64,000 nt of DNA from NCBI RefSeq assembly GCF_022230885.1, contig NZ_JAKGCT010000004.1, positions 744,001-808,000 on the forward strand, written 5' to 3'. The notes below the pieces were generated by a model, which did not search any database, was not told the origin of the DNA, and saw only the letters and a list, made by a program, of their open reading frames with translations. The translations under genes were made by a program, and so were the position numbers. Positions within the stretch are counted from its first letter, which is position 1. Every line of letters starts with the position of its first letter. Origin of the DNA: Paenalcaligenes niemegkensis (GTDB taxonomy: Bacteria; Pseudomonadota; Gammaproteobacteria; Burkholderiales; Burkholderiaceae_B). This document shows positions 10,590 through 20,390 of this stretch, piece by piece.

Positions 10590-11518
10590 GCCCGATCTCC
10601 CATGCGCTCGCCCAGCAAGCCTGATGGCCGGAATATAAGCACTAAAATCAACACAATAAAGCTAAACACGTCTTGGTAATTACTACCGAAAACGCCATTG
10701 GTCAGATCGCCGATGTACCCAGCCCCTAGCGCTTCAATCAGTCCCAGCAACAGCCCTCCGAGCATGGCACCGGCCATATTCCCAATACCGCCTAATACTG
10801 CAGCAGTAAAGGCTTTAAGCCCGAGCATGAAGCCCATGGTGTACTGCGCTACGCCGTAGTAGGTGGTAATCATCACACCCGCCACTGCCGCCAGCGCTGA
10901 ACCAATCAGAAAGGCAGCGGAAATCACGGTATTGATATTTACGCCCATCAGGCCGGCAACCTCACGGTTCTGTGCCGTTGCCCGCATTGCCGTACCAAGC
11001 CGGGTTTTGTGCACCACCAGTAACAGCGCCCCCATGATAAGGGTTGCACCAAAGATAATCAGCACTTGCAGCAGGCTGATACGAGCCCCGCCTATATGAA
11101 AAACCAGTGGCTCGATAATGTGCGGAAAGTTAAGGTAGCTACGCCCCCAGAACATCATGGCCAGATTCTGCACTATAAACGACACACCAATGGCAGTAAT
11201 CAGGGCAGCCAGACGAGGCGCCCGACGCAGCGGACGGTAAGCAAAGCGCTCGGCGGTCCATCCGATGGCCATGCATGACGGTATCGCCACCACCAGCGCC
11301 AAGCCTACCGCCAGCCAGGCAGAAACGCTGGCCATATCGCTGCCCACAAGCGCCAGCACCAGGGATGTCGCAATCATGGCGCCCACCATCACCACGTCCC
11401 CGTGGGCAAAGTTGATGAGGCCGATAATCCCATAAACCATGGTGTAGCCCAATGCCACGAGAGCATACACGCTACCTACGGTTAGTCCGTTAATGACTTG
11501 CTGTATAAAGATATCCAT
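10586..11518 (-). CDS. livH: Branched-chain amino-acid type ABC transporter permease LivH
   Basis: Polytopic permease, 310 residues, with the typical N-terminus MDIFIQQVINGLTVGSVYAL and the NFAHGDVVMVGA and FTAAVLGGIGNM motifs of LivH. ATG 11518 is preferred over 11569 because the extra 17 residues (MSERAGGARHSF...) are hydrophilic and not part of the family. Transcribed 100 bp after livJ. Confidence 0.93.
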   Translation of the reverse strand: MDIFIQQVINGLTVGSVYALVALGYTMVYGIIGLINFAHGDVVMVGAMIATSLVLALVGSDMASVSAWLAVGLALVVAIPSCMAIGWTAERFAYRPLRRAPRLAALITAIGVSFIVQNLAMMFWGRSYLNFPHIIEPLVFHIGGARISLLQVLIIFGATLIMGALLLVVHKTRLGTAMRATAQNREVAGLMGVNINTVISAAFLIGSALAAVAGVMITTYYGVAQYTMGFMLGLKAFTAAVLGGIGNMAGAMLGGLLLGLIEALGAGYIGDLTNGVFGSNYQDVFSFIVLILVLIFRPSGLLGERMGDRA

Positions 11519-11618
11519 GAGCGGGACCTTAACAAATGAGTGACGAGCCCCGCCCGCCCTCTCAGACAAATGATTAATTGTGCCCCGGCTCTACTTCAAG
11601 CCAGAGCACAAAGCCCCA

Positions 11619-12773
11619 TTACTGATTCTGGCTAACCATGGTTTTAACCATTTCCCACTTGCCGTCTTTAACCTCGTAAATGGTGACCGAAATTTCGCTG
11701 AGGTCGCCATTTTCATCGTAGGCAATATTTTCACTGGTTGCACCGGCGCGTTTTAAGGAGGCCAGTTTTTCCAGATATTTATCGGGTTGAGCTGAGCCCG
11801 CTTCTTTCATGGCCGCAATCATGTTCCAGGCGCCATCGTAAGCGTAGGGTGCATACACGCCCGGACTGACATTAAAACGTGACTGATAGTCACTGGCGAA
11901 CTTTTCACCCGCTGCCATTGATGACAGGGGAACGCCTGCCAATGATGCATAGGTATTATCGGCTGCTGCGCCGGCCAGTCTCAGGAAGGTGTCGCTACGT
12001 GTCATTTCACCCGACACCAGGGGAGCTTCAATGCCCAGCGTCACCATTTGACGACGCATAGGACCGGATTGCGCATCGAGTCCGCCAAAGAACACCGCGT
12101 CGACATTACGGCCCTTGATGTTAGTCAAGATAGAAGTGAAGTCATTGGCTTTGTCGGTGGTGTATTCACGCAGCACAACTTTACCGCCTGAACGCTCCAC
12201 CGCCTTGGCAACCTGGTCACTTAGACCTTGGCCATACGCTGTACGGTCATCGATCAGAGCGATATTCTTGGCGCCGAGATCGTTCACAATGAACTCGCCC
12301 ACAGCCGCGCCTTGCTGAGTATCACTGGTCATCATGCGAAAGGCCGTTTCATAGCCTTGCGCAGTGTACTCAGGGGAAGTCGCCATGGCGATCTGGGGCA
12401 GCCCGGCATCATGATAGACACGAGAAGCCGGAATGGTGGTGCCGGAGTTAAAGTGACCCAGCACCCCATTTACATTTTCATCCACGATTTGCTGCGCCAC
12501 TTGCACAGCGGTACGCGGGTCGGCCTGGTCATCCCGGGACAAAAGCTCAAACCTGGCTTTCTTGCCATCTAGCTCAATGCCTTCGGCATTCGCTTCTTCA
12601 AGGGCCAACGTCAGCCCATTGCGCATGTCTTCGCCATAATGCGACTGTGGTCCGGTCAAGGGCGCCGCAAAGCCAAAACGTACTACCTCTTCGTCGGCAG
12701 CATGCACCGCTCCGAACGCAGAGATCAGCGCGGCACATACTGCCACACGGCTAAAGATTGTTGCTGTTTTCAT
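11619..12773 (-). CDS. livJ: Periplasmic substrate-binding protein of Liv-type ABC importer
   Basis: 384 residues with a clear Sec signal peptide (charged n-region, AVCAALISAFGAVHA, cleavage before ADEE) followed by a type I periplasmic binding fold (VVRFGFAAPLTGPQSHYGED; LGHFNSGTTIPASRVYH). First gene of the importer operon, with GGAG at a good distance before ATG 12773. Family members bind Leu/Ile/Val or related amino acids; ligand specificity cannot be read from sequence alone. The symbol livJ is used loosely (livK equally fitting). Confidence 0.9.
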   Translation of the reverse strand: MKTATIFSRVAVCAALISAFGAVHAADEEVVRFGFAAPLTGPQSHYGEDMRNGLTLALEEANAEGIELDGKKARFELLSRDDQADPRTAVQVAQQIVDENVNGVLGHFNSGTTIPASRVYHDAGLPQIAMATSPEYTAQGYETAFRMMTSDTQQGAAVGEFIVNDLGAKNIALIDDRTAYGQGLSDQVAKAVERSGGKVVLREYTTDKANDFTSILTNIKGRNVDAVFFGGLDAQSGPMRRQMVTLGIEAPLVSGEMTRSDTFLRLAGAAADNTYASLAGVPLSSMAAGEKFASDYQSRFNVSPGVYAPYAYDGAWNMIAAMKEAGSAQPDKYLEKLASLKRAGATSENIAYDENGDLSEISVTIYEVKDGKWEMVKTMVSQNQ

Positions 12774-12876
12774 GATTTATCTCCTGATTGGTTTTATCCG
12801 GCTTAGTCTGCAAGCGCCCCAAGCCGCGTCTTTTGCTACTGAATGCCTGCCCCTGAACAAGGAACCATGGCACCCA

Positions 12877-15800
12877 TTACCCCACCATCATTAAGCTGGC
12901 ATTACCACCCGCAGCCGTCGTGTTCACGCTAGTGGATACTTCTTTTAACAGCCGTTCAGTGCGATAGCTGCTACCCCCTTTGATTTCTTCGACGCCTAAG
13001 CCCTGAATGTTCAGCAAAGCCCCCTCCCGCTCCAGCAGACGTACTTGCAGAGCCTGAAGTTCATCCGGATCACCTTCAAACAGCACCGCCTGCGCATCAG
13101 ATTGCTCAAGCTCCGTGATCAGGCTCACAAGCGAGCGCTGCTTAGCACTCAAGCCCGCAACCCATGCTTTGCTAAATGGATTCTCTAGCACAAGCATGTG
13201 ATTACCCGTGCTTTCACATGCGTCAAACTGGCACCGTAAACCACGTTCGGTCGACGCCACGCACAGCACAGTACCTTTGGCCAGCAAACGATAACTGTTG
13301 ATTTCCCCTGTGGGTCCCGGTAAAACAACACTGCCACCGGCATTTCTCATTACCGAAAAACTAAAGTTCTCGATGGAAGGCGACTGAGACAGCAATCTGT
13401 ACATATACAGGGGCCCGCCCGCTTTAGGCCCCGTGCCTGAAAGCCCCTCTCCTCCGAAAGGCTGAACTCCCACCACGGCCCCGACAATATTGCGATTAAC
13501 ATAAATATTGCCCGCTTTAATACGTTCCGTCACGCGTTTGACCGTTTCATCCAGCCGGGTATGTACGCCAAAGGTCAGGCCATAGCCACGCTCGTTAATC
13601 GTATCTATCAATGCATCCAGCTCTTCCCGCTGATAGCGCAAAATATGAAGTACAGGGCCAAACACCTCGCGCTTCAACTGATCGGCCCTATCAAGTTCAA
13701 TCAGGGCAGGAGCGATAAAAGTACCCTGACGGCACACGGGGTCGGTCTCAATGCGATGCACCCGATGCCCTGCTGACTTCATTTCTTGAATATAGCTTTC
13801 TATTTGCGTCTGAGCCTCTACATCAATGACCGGACCCACATCGCACGCGAGAGTGTCCGGGTTTCCGACACGCAACTCGTTCATCGCCCCTTTAAGCATC
13901 TGAAACACACGGTCGGCACAATCACTCTGTATACACAGCAATCGCAAGGCAGAGCAGCGCTGCCCAGCCGAGTCAAAGGCAGAACTCAGGACATCCCCCA
14001 CCACCTGCTCGGCAAGCGCTGAGGAATCAACGACCATGGCGTTCAAGCCCCCTGTCTCAGCAATAAGCGGAATGGGCCGCCCATGCACATCCAGGCGCGT
14101 ACCAAGAGTACGCGCAATCGCTCTGGCCACCTCTGTGGAACCAGTAAACATCACGCCCTTGATACGAGTATCTGCAACCAGGGTGCTTCCCACGGTGTCA
14201 CCATCACCAGGCAGCAATTGCACAGCACCGGGCGCAACACCGGCTTCATGCAGGCGCTGTACGGCCCAATAGGCGATCAGATTGGTCTGCTCGGCCGGCT
14301 TGGCTATAACCACGTTACCCGCAGCCAGAGCCGCTGAGATTTGCCCGAGAAAGATAGCGAGCGGGAAATTCCATGGACTAATGCACAGCACCGGGCCAAG
14401 GGCACGATGGGTGTCGTTGGAAAACTGCTGTTCCGCCTGGTTCGCGTAATAACGTAAAAAATCAATGGCTTCACGCACCTCATTCACCGCGCTCTCGAAA
14501 CCTTTTCCTGCTTCCCGGATGAGCACTCCAAGTACAGGCTGCGTCGAATCTTCGATTAGCTGCGCCGCGCGTCTTAAGGCTTGTGCGCGCTCCGAAACCG
14601 GCGTGGATTGCCAAATGGGTGCAGCGCGTTGTGCCGTAGTCAAAGCCTGCTCAATTTGTTCGTTAGTGCTCCACTGTACCTGTCCCACCACATCATATCG
14701 ATTAGCCGGGTTACGTACGGGATAGCTTTGCCCGGCAGCCATATCAGCGGAAGCGTTGGACTCAAGGCCATCGCCCACGATAGCGCGTGCGTGCCAGGGC
14801 TGGTCTACGCTGTGCAACAGGGCGGCTGACAAGGAACTTAAACGATGTTCATTGCTTAAATCGACTCCTGACGAGTTGATCCGCCCCTGCTCGCGATACA
14901 AATCAGCAGGAAGCGGGATTTTTTCGTGAGGTTTGCCTACAGGACGAATTGCTAAAGCCTGCTCTACAGGATCTGCAATCAGGCGCTCGATAGGGATTGC
15001 CTCATCGCTGACCTGATTGACAAACGACGTATTAGCCCCATTCTCAAGCAGGCGACGTACCAAATAGGCAAGCAGCGTATCATGTGACCCCACGGGTGCA
15101 TAAATACGGCATGGGCGATTTAGTTTCATCGCACTGGCTGAACCAACCACCTCATCGTAGAGATTTTCGCCCATGCCATGCAGACACTGAAACTCGTACT
15201 GGCCCGGGTAATAGTTTTGGCCCGCCATGTAATAAATCGCGGAGAGCGTGTGTGCATTGTGGGTGGCAAACTGTGGAAACACGGCCTCGGGGGCACCAAG
15301 CAACTTACGTGCACAAGCCAGATACGAGACGTCGGTGTAGACCTTACGTGTATAGACCGGGTAACCTTCCAAGCCGTCTTCCTGGCTGCGTTTGATCTCA
15401 GTATCCCAGTAAGCGCCTTTAACCAGTCTAAGCATCAGGCGATGGCGGCTCCGCCGAGCCAGGTCAATTACGTAATCAAGCACAAAAGGCGCACGCTTCT
15501 GATAAGCCTGGACCACAAAGCCGATACCATTCCACCCTTCAAGCTCGACCTCAAAACAAAGTTTTTCAAGCAGATCCAGAGAGAGCTCCAGGCGATCGGC
15601 TTCCTCGGCATCGATGTTGATCCCGATATCGTACTGCCTGGCAAGTACCGTCAAGGATAATAGACGTGGGTACAGTTCAGTCATGACACGTTCGCGCTGC
15701 GTTCGAGAGTACCTTGCATGCAAAGCGGACAGCTTGATGGAGATTCCGGGGCCCTCATAGATTCCACGCCCCTGAGACCATTTCCCTATGGCATGTATCG

Positions 15801-16694
15801 CCTGCTCATAGGCTTTAAAATAGGTATGGGCGTCTTCAGCTGTCGTGGCAGCCTCACCCAGCATATCGTAGGAATAGCTGAATCCGCGCTCTTCATACTT
15901 ACGGCTGCTGGCCAGGGCGGCCGAGATCGTCTGGCCACTGACAAATTGCTCGCCCATCATGCGCATTGCGGTATTGACCCCCTGCCGTATCAAAGGCTCG
16001 CCCCTTTGGCGATCAGGCGTGTCAACGCTGAAGACAAGGTTTTTTCGCTGTTAACGCTGACGAGCTTGCCAGTGATCATCAGCCCCCAGGTAGCGGCATT
16101 CACGAAAATGGACGAGGACTCACCCGAATGGGATCGCCAGTCTCCATGACTGATCTTGTCGCGGATCAAGGCATCACGGGTCGCGCGGTCGGGTATGCGC
16201 AGCAGCGCTTCGGCCAGACACATCAAGGCGACGCCCTCCTGGCTGGAAAGTGAAAACTCCTGAACCAGCGCTTCGACGCCACCGGCCTTGCGCTTGCCTC
16301 GAAGCGCTTCCACTAGTCGGGCAGCCAGCTTCTGTACTTTACGGGGTTCTTCGCTTTTTGCCTGATTTATGAGTAGCGGCAGACACTCGGTTTCAGGGCG
16401 ACGGTACGCAGAAGTAATTGCTGCACGCACTACTGACTGCGGTTGTACGTCTTGGGCGAAGGCATAGAAAGGCGCATTGCTTTCAATCAACCCTGGAGAA
16501 TCATCGGAGGAATTACTGTCTTCGCTCAGGTGCGAAATATCAGCCGGAACCACACCCTGTTCAATGGCCGAGATATAAGACAGCACCGCTTGCTTATGAA
16601 GCCAATGAGGCGTGCAGCCTAGCTGCTGAGCAGCCTCGCGCAACCGGTCTCGAATGGTGTCATCAACTTTGATGCCTAGGGTCGTGGTTGCCAT
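12877..16694 (-). CDS. putA: Trifunctional PutA: repressor / proline dehydrogenase / P5C dehydrogenase, frameshifted
   Basis: Oxidises proline to glutamate in two steps and represses put genes. The N-terminal piece (15990-16694) starts with a ribbon-helix-helix DNA-binding segment (TLGIKVDDTIRDRLREAA). The main piece (12877-15993) carries the FAD-binding PRODH barrel, then an NAD-dependent aldehyde dehydrogenase with VMFTGSTEVARAI, the glutamate loop AETGGLNAMVVDSSA and catalytic cysteine in GQRCSALR, and a C-terminal PutA tail. The two pieces join at the C4 run 16001-16004; one extra base restores IAKGGEPLIRQGV and a single 1,272-residue protein, normal for trifunctional PutA. I treat the break as a probable sequencing error. 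Confidence 0.92.
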
Positions 16695-16779
16695 CGGGTG
16701 GAGTCTCCAGACTAATTGACTGCTGAATCGTATGTGTATGACTCCGTAGTCTAGCCAAGTAAAACCCTAAGCGACATTC

Positions 16780-16811
16780 AGGTTAACCCGAAAAGAAAAG
16801 CGGGTTAACCT
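16780..16811. promoter_or_regulatory. 11-bp inverted repeat upstream of putA, downstream of pqiC
   Basis: AGGTTAACCCG (16780-16790) pairs perfectly with CGGGTTAACCT (16801-16811) across a 10-nt A-rich loop. Each arm contains the self-palindrome GGTTAACC. There is no following T-tract in the pqiC direction. It lies about 90 bp upstream of the putA start, so it could be an operator for PutA itself or a non-canonical terminator for pqiC. Confidence 0.5.
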
Positions 16812-16823
16812 ATGTGGTCCGAA

Positions 16824-17444
16824 CTAGATAACACACGAAAATGCATCAATTTCGTCAGCAGGCTTAATCGAGGCCGCACCGTTCATTTGTTGAATCATCA
16901 CGTCGATAAATTCACTCTGGAGGCGCTGGTGGGCAAGCGCCAGCCCCTCGACACCCGTCCCTGCCTCGGTTCGCAGACTGATCCGGCAAAGCTGCGCTTT
17001 GCCATCAAAGTTTACAGGACTGATGCGCCAGGAAAGATCCTGGCGTACATATTGATCGAACACCGAATCAAAGCGCTGCACTTCAACATCGATGCGCCAG
17101 TGCTCGACCCGATCTTCCGGACGGCTTAGCTCAGCGCTCGGCACCCCAAGCCGCTGTGTCAATCCGGCAGTGAGGGCCTGATGAATCTCATCAGCCAGTG
17201 GCGACGCCCACTGATAGTCGTTAAGCACCTGAACTTCCTGATCAGCCACCTGCGTCAGCACCATCTGGCGCTTATCTAGCTGCGTCGGCACCATAACCTT
17301 TTGCAAAAGTATGGCTTTTGCCGGGACGGCTGCATCGACAGTAGTCAAAGCCTGGTCAGGCTGCAAGCTAAAGTGACGTGTGGGTGGCGCAGTAGCACAT
17401 GCGCTCAGAAGAAGGATCGTTAAAACCCCATAAGCCATTCTCAT
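16824..17444 (-). CDS. pqiC: PqiC-type outer-membrane lipoprotein (ABC-type transport auxiliary)
   Basis: 206 residues with a lipoprotein signal (LTILLLSAC, lipidated Cys16) followed by the DUF330/ABC-transport-auxiliary fold typical of PqiC (RHFSLQPDQ...). PqiC sits in the outer membrane at the end of the PqiB tunnel that moves lipids across the periplasm. It overlaps pqiB by 4 bp (ATGA) and is the last gene of pqiA-pqiB-pqiC. Confidence 0.88.
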   Translation of the reverse strand: MRMAYGVLTILLLSACATAPPTRHFSLQPDQALTTVDAAVPAKAILLQKVMVPTQLDKRQMVLTQVADQEVQVLNDYQWASPLADEIHQALTAGLTQRLGVPSAELSRPEDRVEHWRIDVEVQRFDSVFDQYVRQDLSWRISPVNFDGKAQLCRISLRTEAGTGVEGLALAHQRLQSEFIDVMIQQMNGAASIKPADEIDAFSCVI

Positions 17445-19114
17445 CGACGGGACTCCGGTAATTTATCAGCAGCTCGACCACGCAACAAGGACGAAGGCTG
17501 GCTTTGCAGCTCTGATGTCAAATCATTCAGAGATCTTAAGGCGCGGTTCATTTCACCAAGAGTCTGCTCCAGGTTATTGGACATGGGCGAGCCATCGGAG
17601 AGCAAGTCCTCGATGCGCTGCAAGGCCCCTTCTGCCGACTCAAGCGCACTACCTACACCTGGCACCACCGTTTTCTGCAACTGTTGAATCAGTTGCGCGA
17701 GACTGGCCAACCCTTCGTTCAAGGACTCAGCAGTTTCCTTAAGTGGCATGGTCTCGAGCTTGTTAACGATATTGGTGAATTGCTGCTGCAGACGATCAAA
17801 GTCACCACGCACCACTGGCAGCTGCACCGGCGTACGCATCGGATCAAAGTCTGCTTTCTTCGCATCCGGGAAGAAATCCAGGGCAATGTATTGTTGACCA
17901 GTCAGCATATTGCCGGCCCGCATCTGCGCGCGCAAACCGTGATTAACCATGCTCTCAAGAAACACATTGGTGGGCTCTACATCAGACTCGGAGCGCTCTT
18001 TGACGTAGTCGTAAACCGCACCCAAACGCAGAGGATAAATAGTCGCTCGCACAATGGTGTAGAAGCGTTCGCTATTCTGGTCAATATTGAGATTAATAGA
18101 CGTGACATTACCCAGCTCCAGGCCTTGGAAATCGACAGGGGCACCTACTCGTAGTCCACGTACGCTTTGATACAGATGGAATTCAAGTTCAAAGGGGTCG
18201 CCATCGGGCTCCGCCAGCGCCTGCCCCTGCGTCGGGAACAGTTCGAACTCGGCGTTTGCAATGGCCGGCTCGGCATCGAGATCAGCGCCCCGGCTAAAGG
18301 CTACGCCGCCCGCCAGAGCAGAAACAATGGACGCCGTCTGCACACTAAAACCAGTCGCATCGAGGGACATATTCACACCGCTGACATTCCAGAAGCGCGA
18401 TCCAGGACTGACAAAGCGATCGTTGGGGGCATCAACGAACACCTGTACCCGCACCCCGTCGCCTTTTTCATCCAGGCCATAGCCGATGACCTGTCCCACC
18501 TGAATACGCTGAAAGTAAACAGGCGAGCCGATTTCGAGCGAGCCCAGGTCCGGCGCCGTGAGTGTGAAGCGCGTGCCAGGCCGTGCGCTATTGATCTCGG
18601 GAGGCTGCTCCAGACCCTCGAAGTCGGTGACGGCGGACGCCACATCGTCAACTTCCGTCGGGGCATCGACGCTGATATAAGCCCCGGAAAGCAAAGTACC
18701 TAAGCCTGAGACACCACTAATGCCCAAGCGCGGCCTTACCACCCAGAACTTTGAGTCTTCCTGAGTAATATATTCGGAGCCGGCTTTCTGCAACTGTATG
18801 TGCACCTGCACATGCTTGCGATCAGGGGCTACGGAAATTCGTGTGACATCGCCAATAACGACGTCGCGATAACGAAGCTTGGTTTGTCCTACTTCCAGCC
18901 CTTCTGCCGAAGCAAAGCTGACAGTAACTGTAGGTCCGGTGTAGAACCAGTCTTTAAGCAGTAATGAGGCCCCTGCTATCAGGGCAATAATGGGTACCAG
19001 CCAAATCCATGAAAAGCGCGATTTTCGCGTAACGCGAGTGGGCTCTCGAACCGGGCGTACCGATGCGGGCACAGCACCGTTTTCAGACCCTGCGTCGTTT
19101 TCTTCTTCGCTCAT
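17441..19114 (-). CDS. pqiB: PqiB: periplasm-spanning MCE-domain protein
   Basis: 557 residues: a basic cytoplasmic N-terminus, one membrane segment (FSWIWLVPIIALIAGASLLL), three MCE/MlaD domains (starts near TVTVSFASAEGLEVGQTKLRY, FTLTAPDLGSLEIGSPVYFQ, ELEFHLYQSVRGLRVGAPVD) and a long C-terminal helical region around residues 440-540. This matches E. coli PqiB, whose stacked MCE rings and helical needle form a lipid channel. Start overlaps the pqiA stop by 4 bp. Confidence 0.92.
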   Translation of the reverse strand: MSEEENDAGSENGAVPASVRPVREPTRVTRKSRFSWIWLVPIIALIAGASLLLKDWFYTGPTVTVSFASAEGLEVGQTKLRYRDVVIGDVTRISVAPDRKHVQVHIQLQKAGSEYITQEDSKFWVVRPRLGISGVSGLGTLLSGAYISVDAPTEVDDVASAVTDFEGLEQPPEINSARPGTRFTLTAPDLGSLEIGSPVYFQRIQVGQVIGYGLDEKGDGVRVQVFVDAPNDRFVSPGSRFWNVSGVNMSLDATGFSVQTASIVSALAGGVAFSRGADLDAEPAIANAEFELFPTQGQALAEPDGDPFELEFHLYQSVRGLRVGAPVDFQGLELGNVTSINLNIDQNSERFYTIVRATIYPLRLGAVYDYVKERSESDVEPTNVFLESMVNHGLRAQMRAGNMLTGQQYIALDFFPDAKKADFDPMRTPVQLPVVRGDFDRLQQQFTNIVNKLETMPLKETAESLNEGLASLAQLIQQLQKTVVPGVGSALESAEGALQRIEDLLSDGSPMSNNLEQTLGEMNRALRSLNDLTSELQSQPSSLLRGRAADKLPESRR

Positions 19115-20387
19115 TGTTTACCTAAACGTTTAAAAGACTGAGTACCAAAGGATGGAGACTGAGGACTTGCCGTGCGAGCGTCCCACCCCACCCTGGGATC
19201 AAAACTTAAGGTTGCCAGCATCGTGAGCACCACGACAAGTCCGAAGCTTAAGGCAGCGGGGCCGGCAAGAACTTGGGAAATACCCGGAAAATTAGCCATT
19301 GCCCCCATCAGCACCACCACGAAGACATCAAGCATGGACCACTGGCCGATAAATTCAATAAGCTCGTACAGGCGGGTACGTTGCCGCTGTACCACACGTC
19401 CCTGCCACCCCGAATTGAACAATAAAATCAGTAGAGCAACAAATTTGGTGATAGGTACGACCACGCTGGCGGTAAACACGATCAGGCCCAAATCAGGAGA
19501 GCCGCTTTGCCAAAGCTGAATTACCCCGCCCAGAATCGTATGGTCCGAAGCCCCAAGGGGCTGCGCAGCTGCATGATAGGCAACACATTGGCAGGTATGT
19601 ACAAGACCATTGCTGCAGCCAGAAGCGCCAGAGTTCTGGAGCGCATATTTATCTTGCGTTTGCTTAAGCGACTGGCACACCGCTGACACGCCTCGCCGGC
19701 CGAGACCGGACTTTGTACCAGGCCACAAGCTGTACATGCCACATAGGCCTCAGGGTCGACGGCCTTAGCCTGAGCGATGACGATACCGGCTTCTGCAGCC
19801 ATCTCCCATAAACGTCGAGAATCAAGCTTGGACGTGCCCGTATACACAAGCATTAAGGCAGCGTACGCCCAGATTCCAAACTCGAACTCCATGTTTGCGA
19901 TGCCCGCAAACTTGACCATGGCCACCAATACGCCCAAAAAGACCACGGGAACCATCGACCAATGTTCAAGCAGCCCCATGATGCGCATACCTAGCGCAAA
20001 ATCCAGCACCGAACGGCGTATCTTAATCAGCCAGAGTGCCCATAGCCTGAACAGCAACAATAACAACGGAAACCACAGTCCCATCAAGCCCGACATGATG
20101 GACAGAGAGTAATGCCCCTGCTGCCACGTCAGCACCAATGCGGACGGCAGGTTCGGACTAAGGCTTCTACCTTGTAAAGTCAGTGACACCAGCGGAGCCA
20201 CATTGGCGATTACAAACAAAACAAGGGCCCCAAACACCAGGGCCAACCAGTCGTTGACCTTGAGTTTGGAGCCCCTGTTTAATACATAGGCGCACTGACC
20301 GCACTCCGCCGACTCGTCTGCCCGCACTGATACCTGTGTGTGTAAGGCATCGCAATGCGGACAAGCAAATAACGGCGGCTCGCCCAT
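19111..20387 (-). CDS. pqiA: PqiA inner-membrane protein, frameshifted
   Basis: Inner-membrane partner of PqiB. Two homologous halves are seen, each starting with a zinc-ribbon pair of CxxC motifs (CPHCDAL ... CGQC; CTACGLV ... CQRC) followed by four membrane segments. The frame from 20387 stops at 19521 after LRSPLG; the rest (ASDHTILGGVIQLWQSG...) runs in another frame to 19111. One extra base in the C4 run 19551-19554 gives a continuous 425-residue PqiA, normal length. Probably a sequencing error. Stop and pqiB start overlap (ATGA). ClpA ends just 3 bp upstream of its start region. Confidence 0.9.
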
Positions 20388-20390
20388 AAC

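Noticed and set aside
12774..12876. Small gene between putA and livJ
   Set aside because: 103 bp with no start-SD-frame combination; holds the livJ upstream region only.
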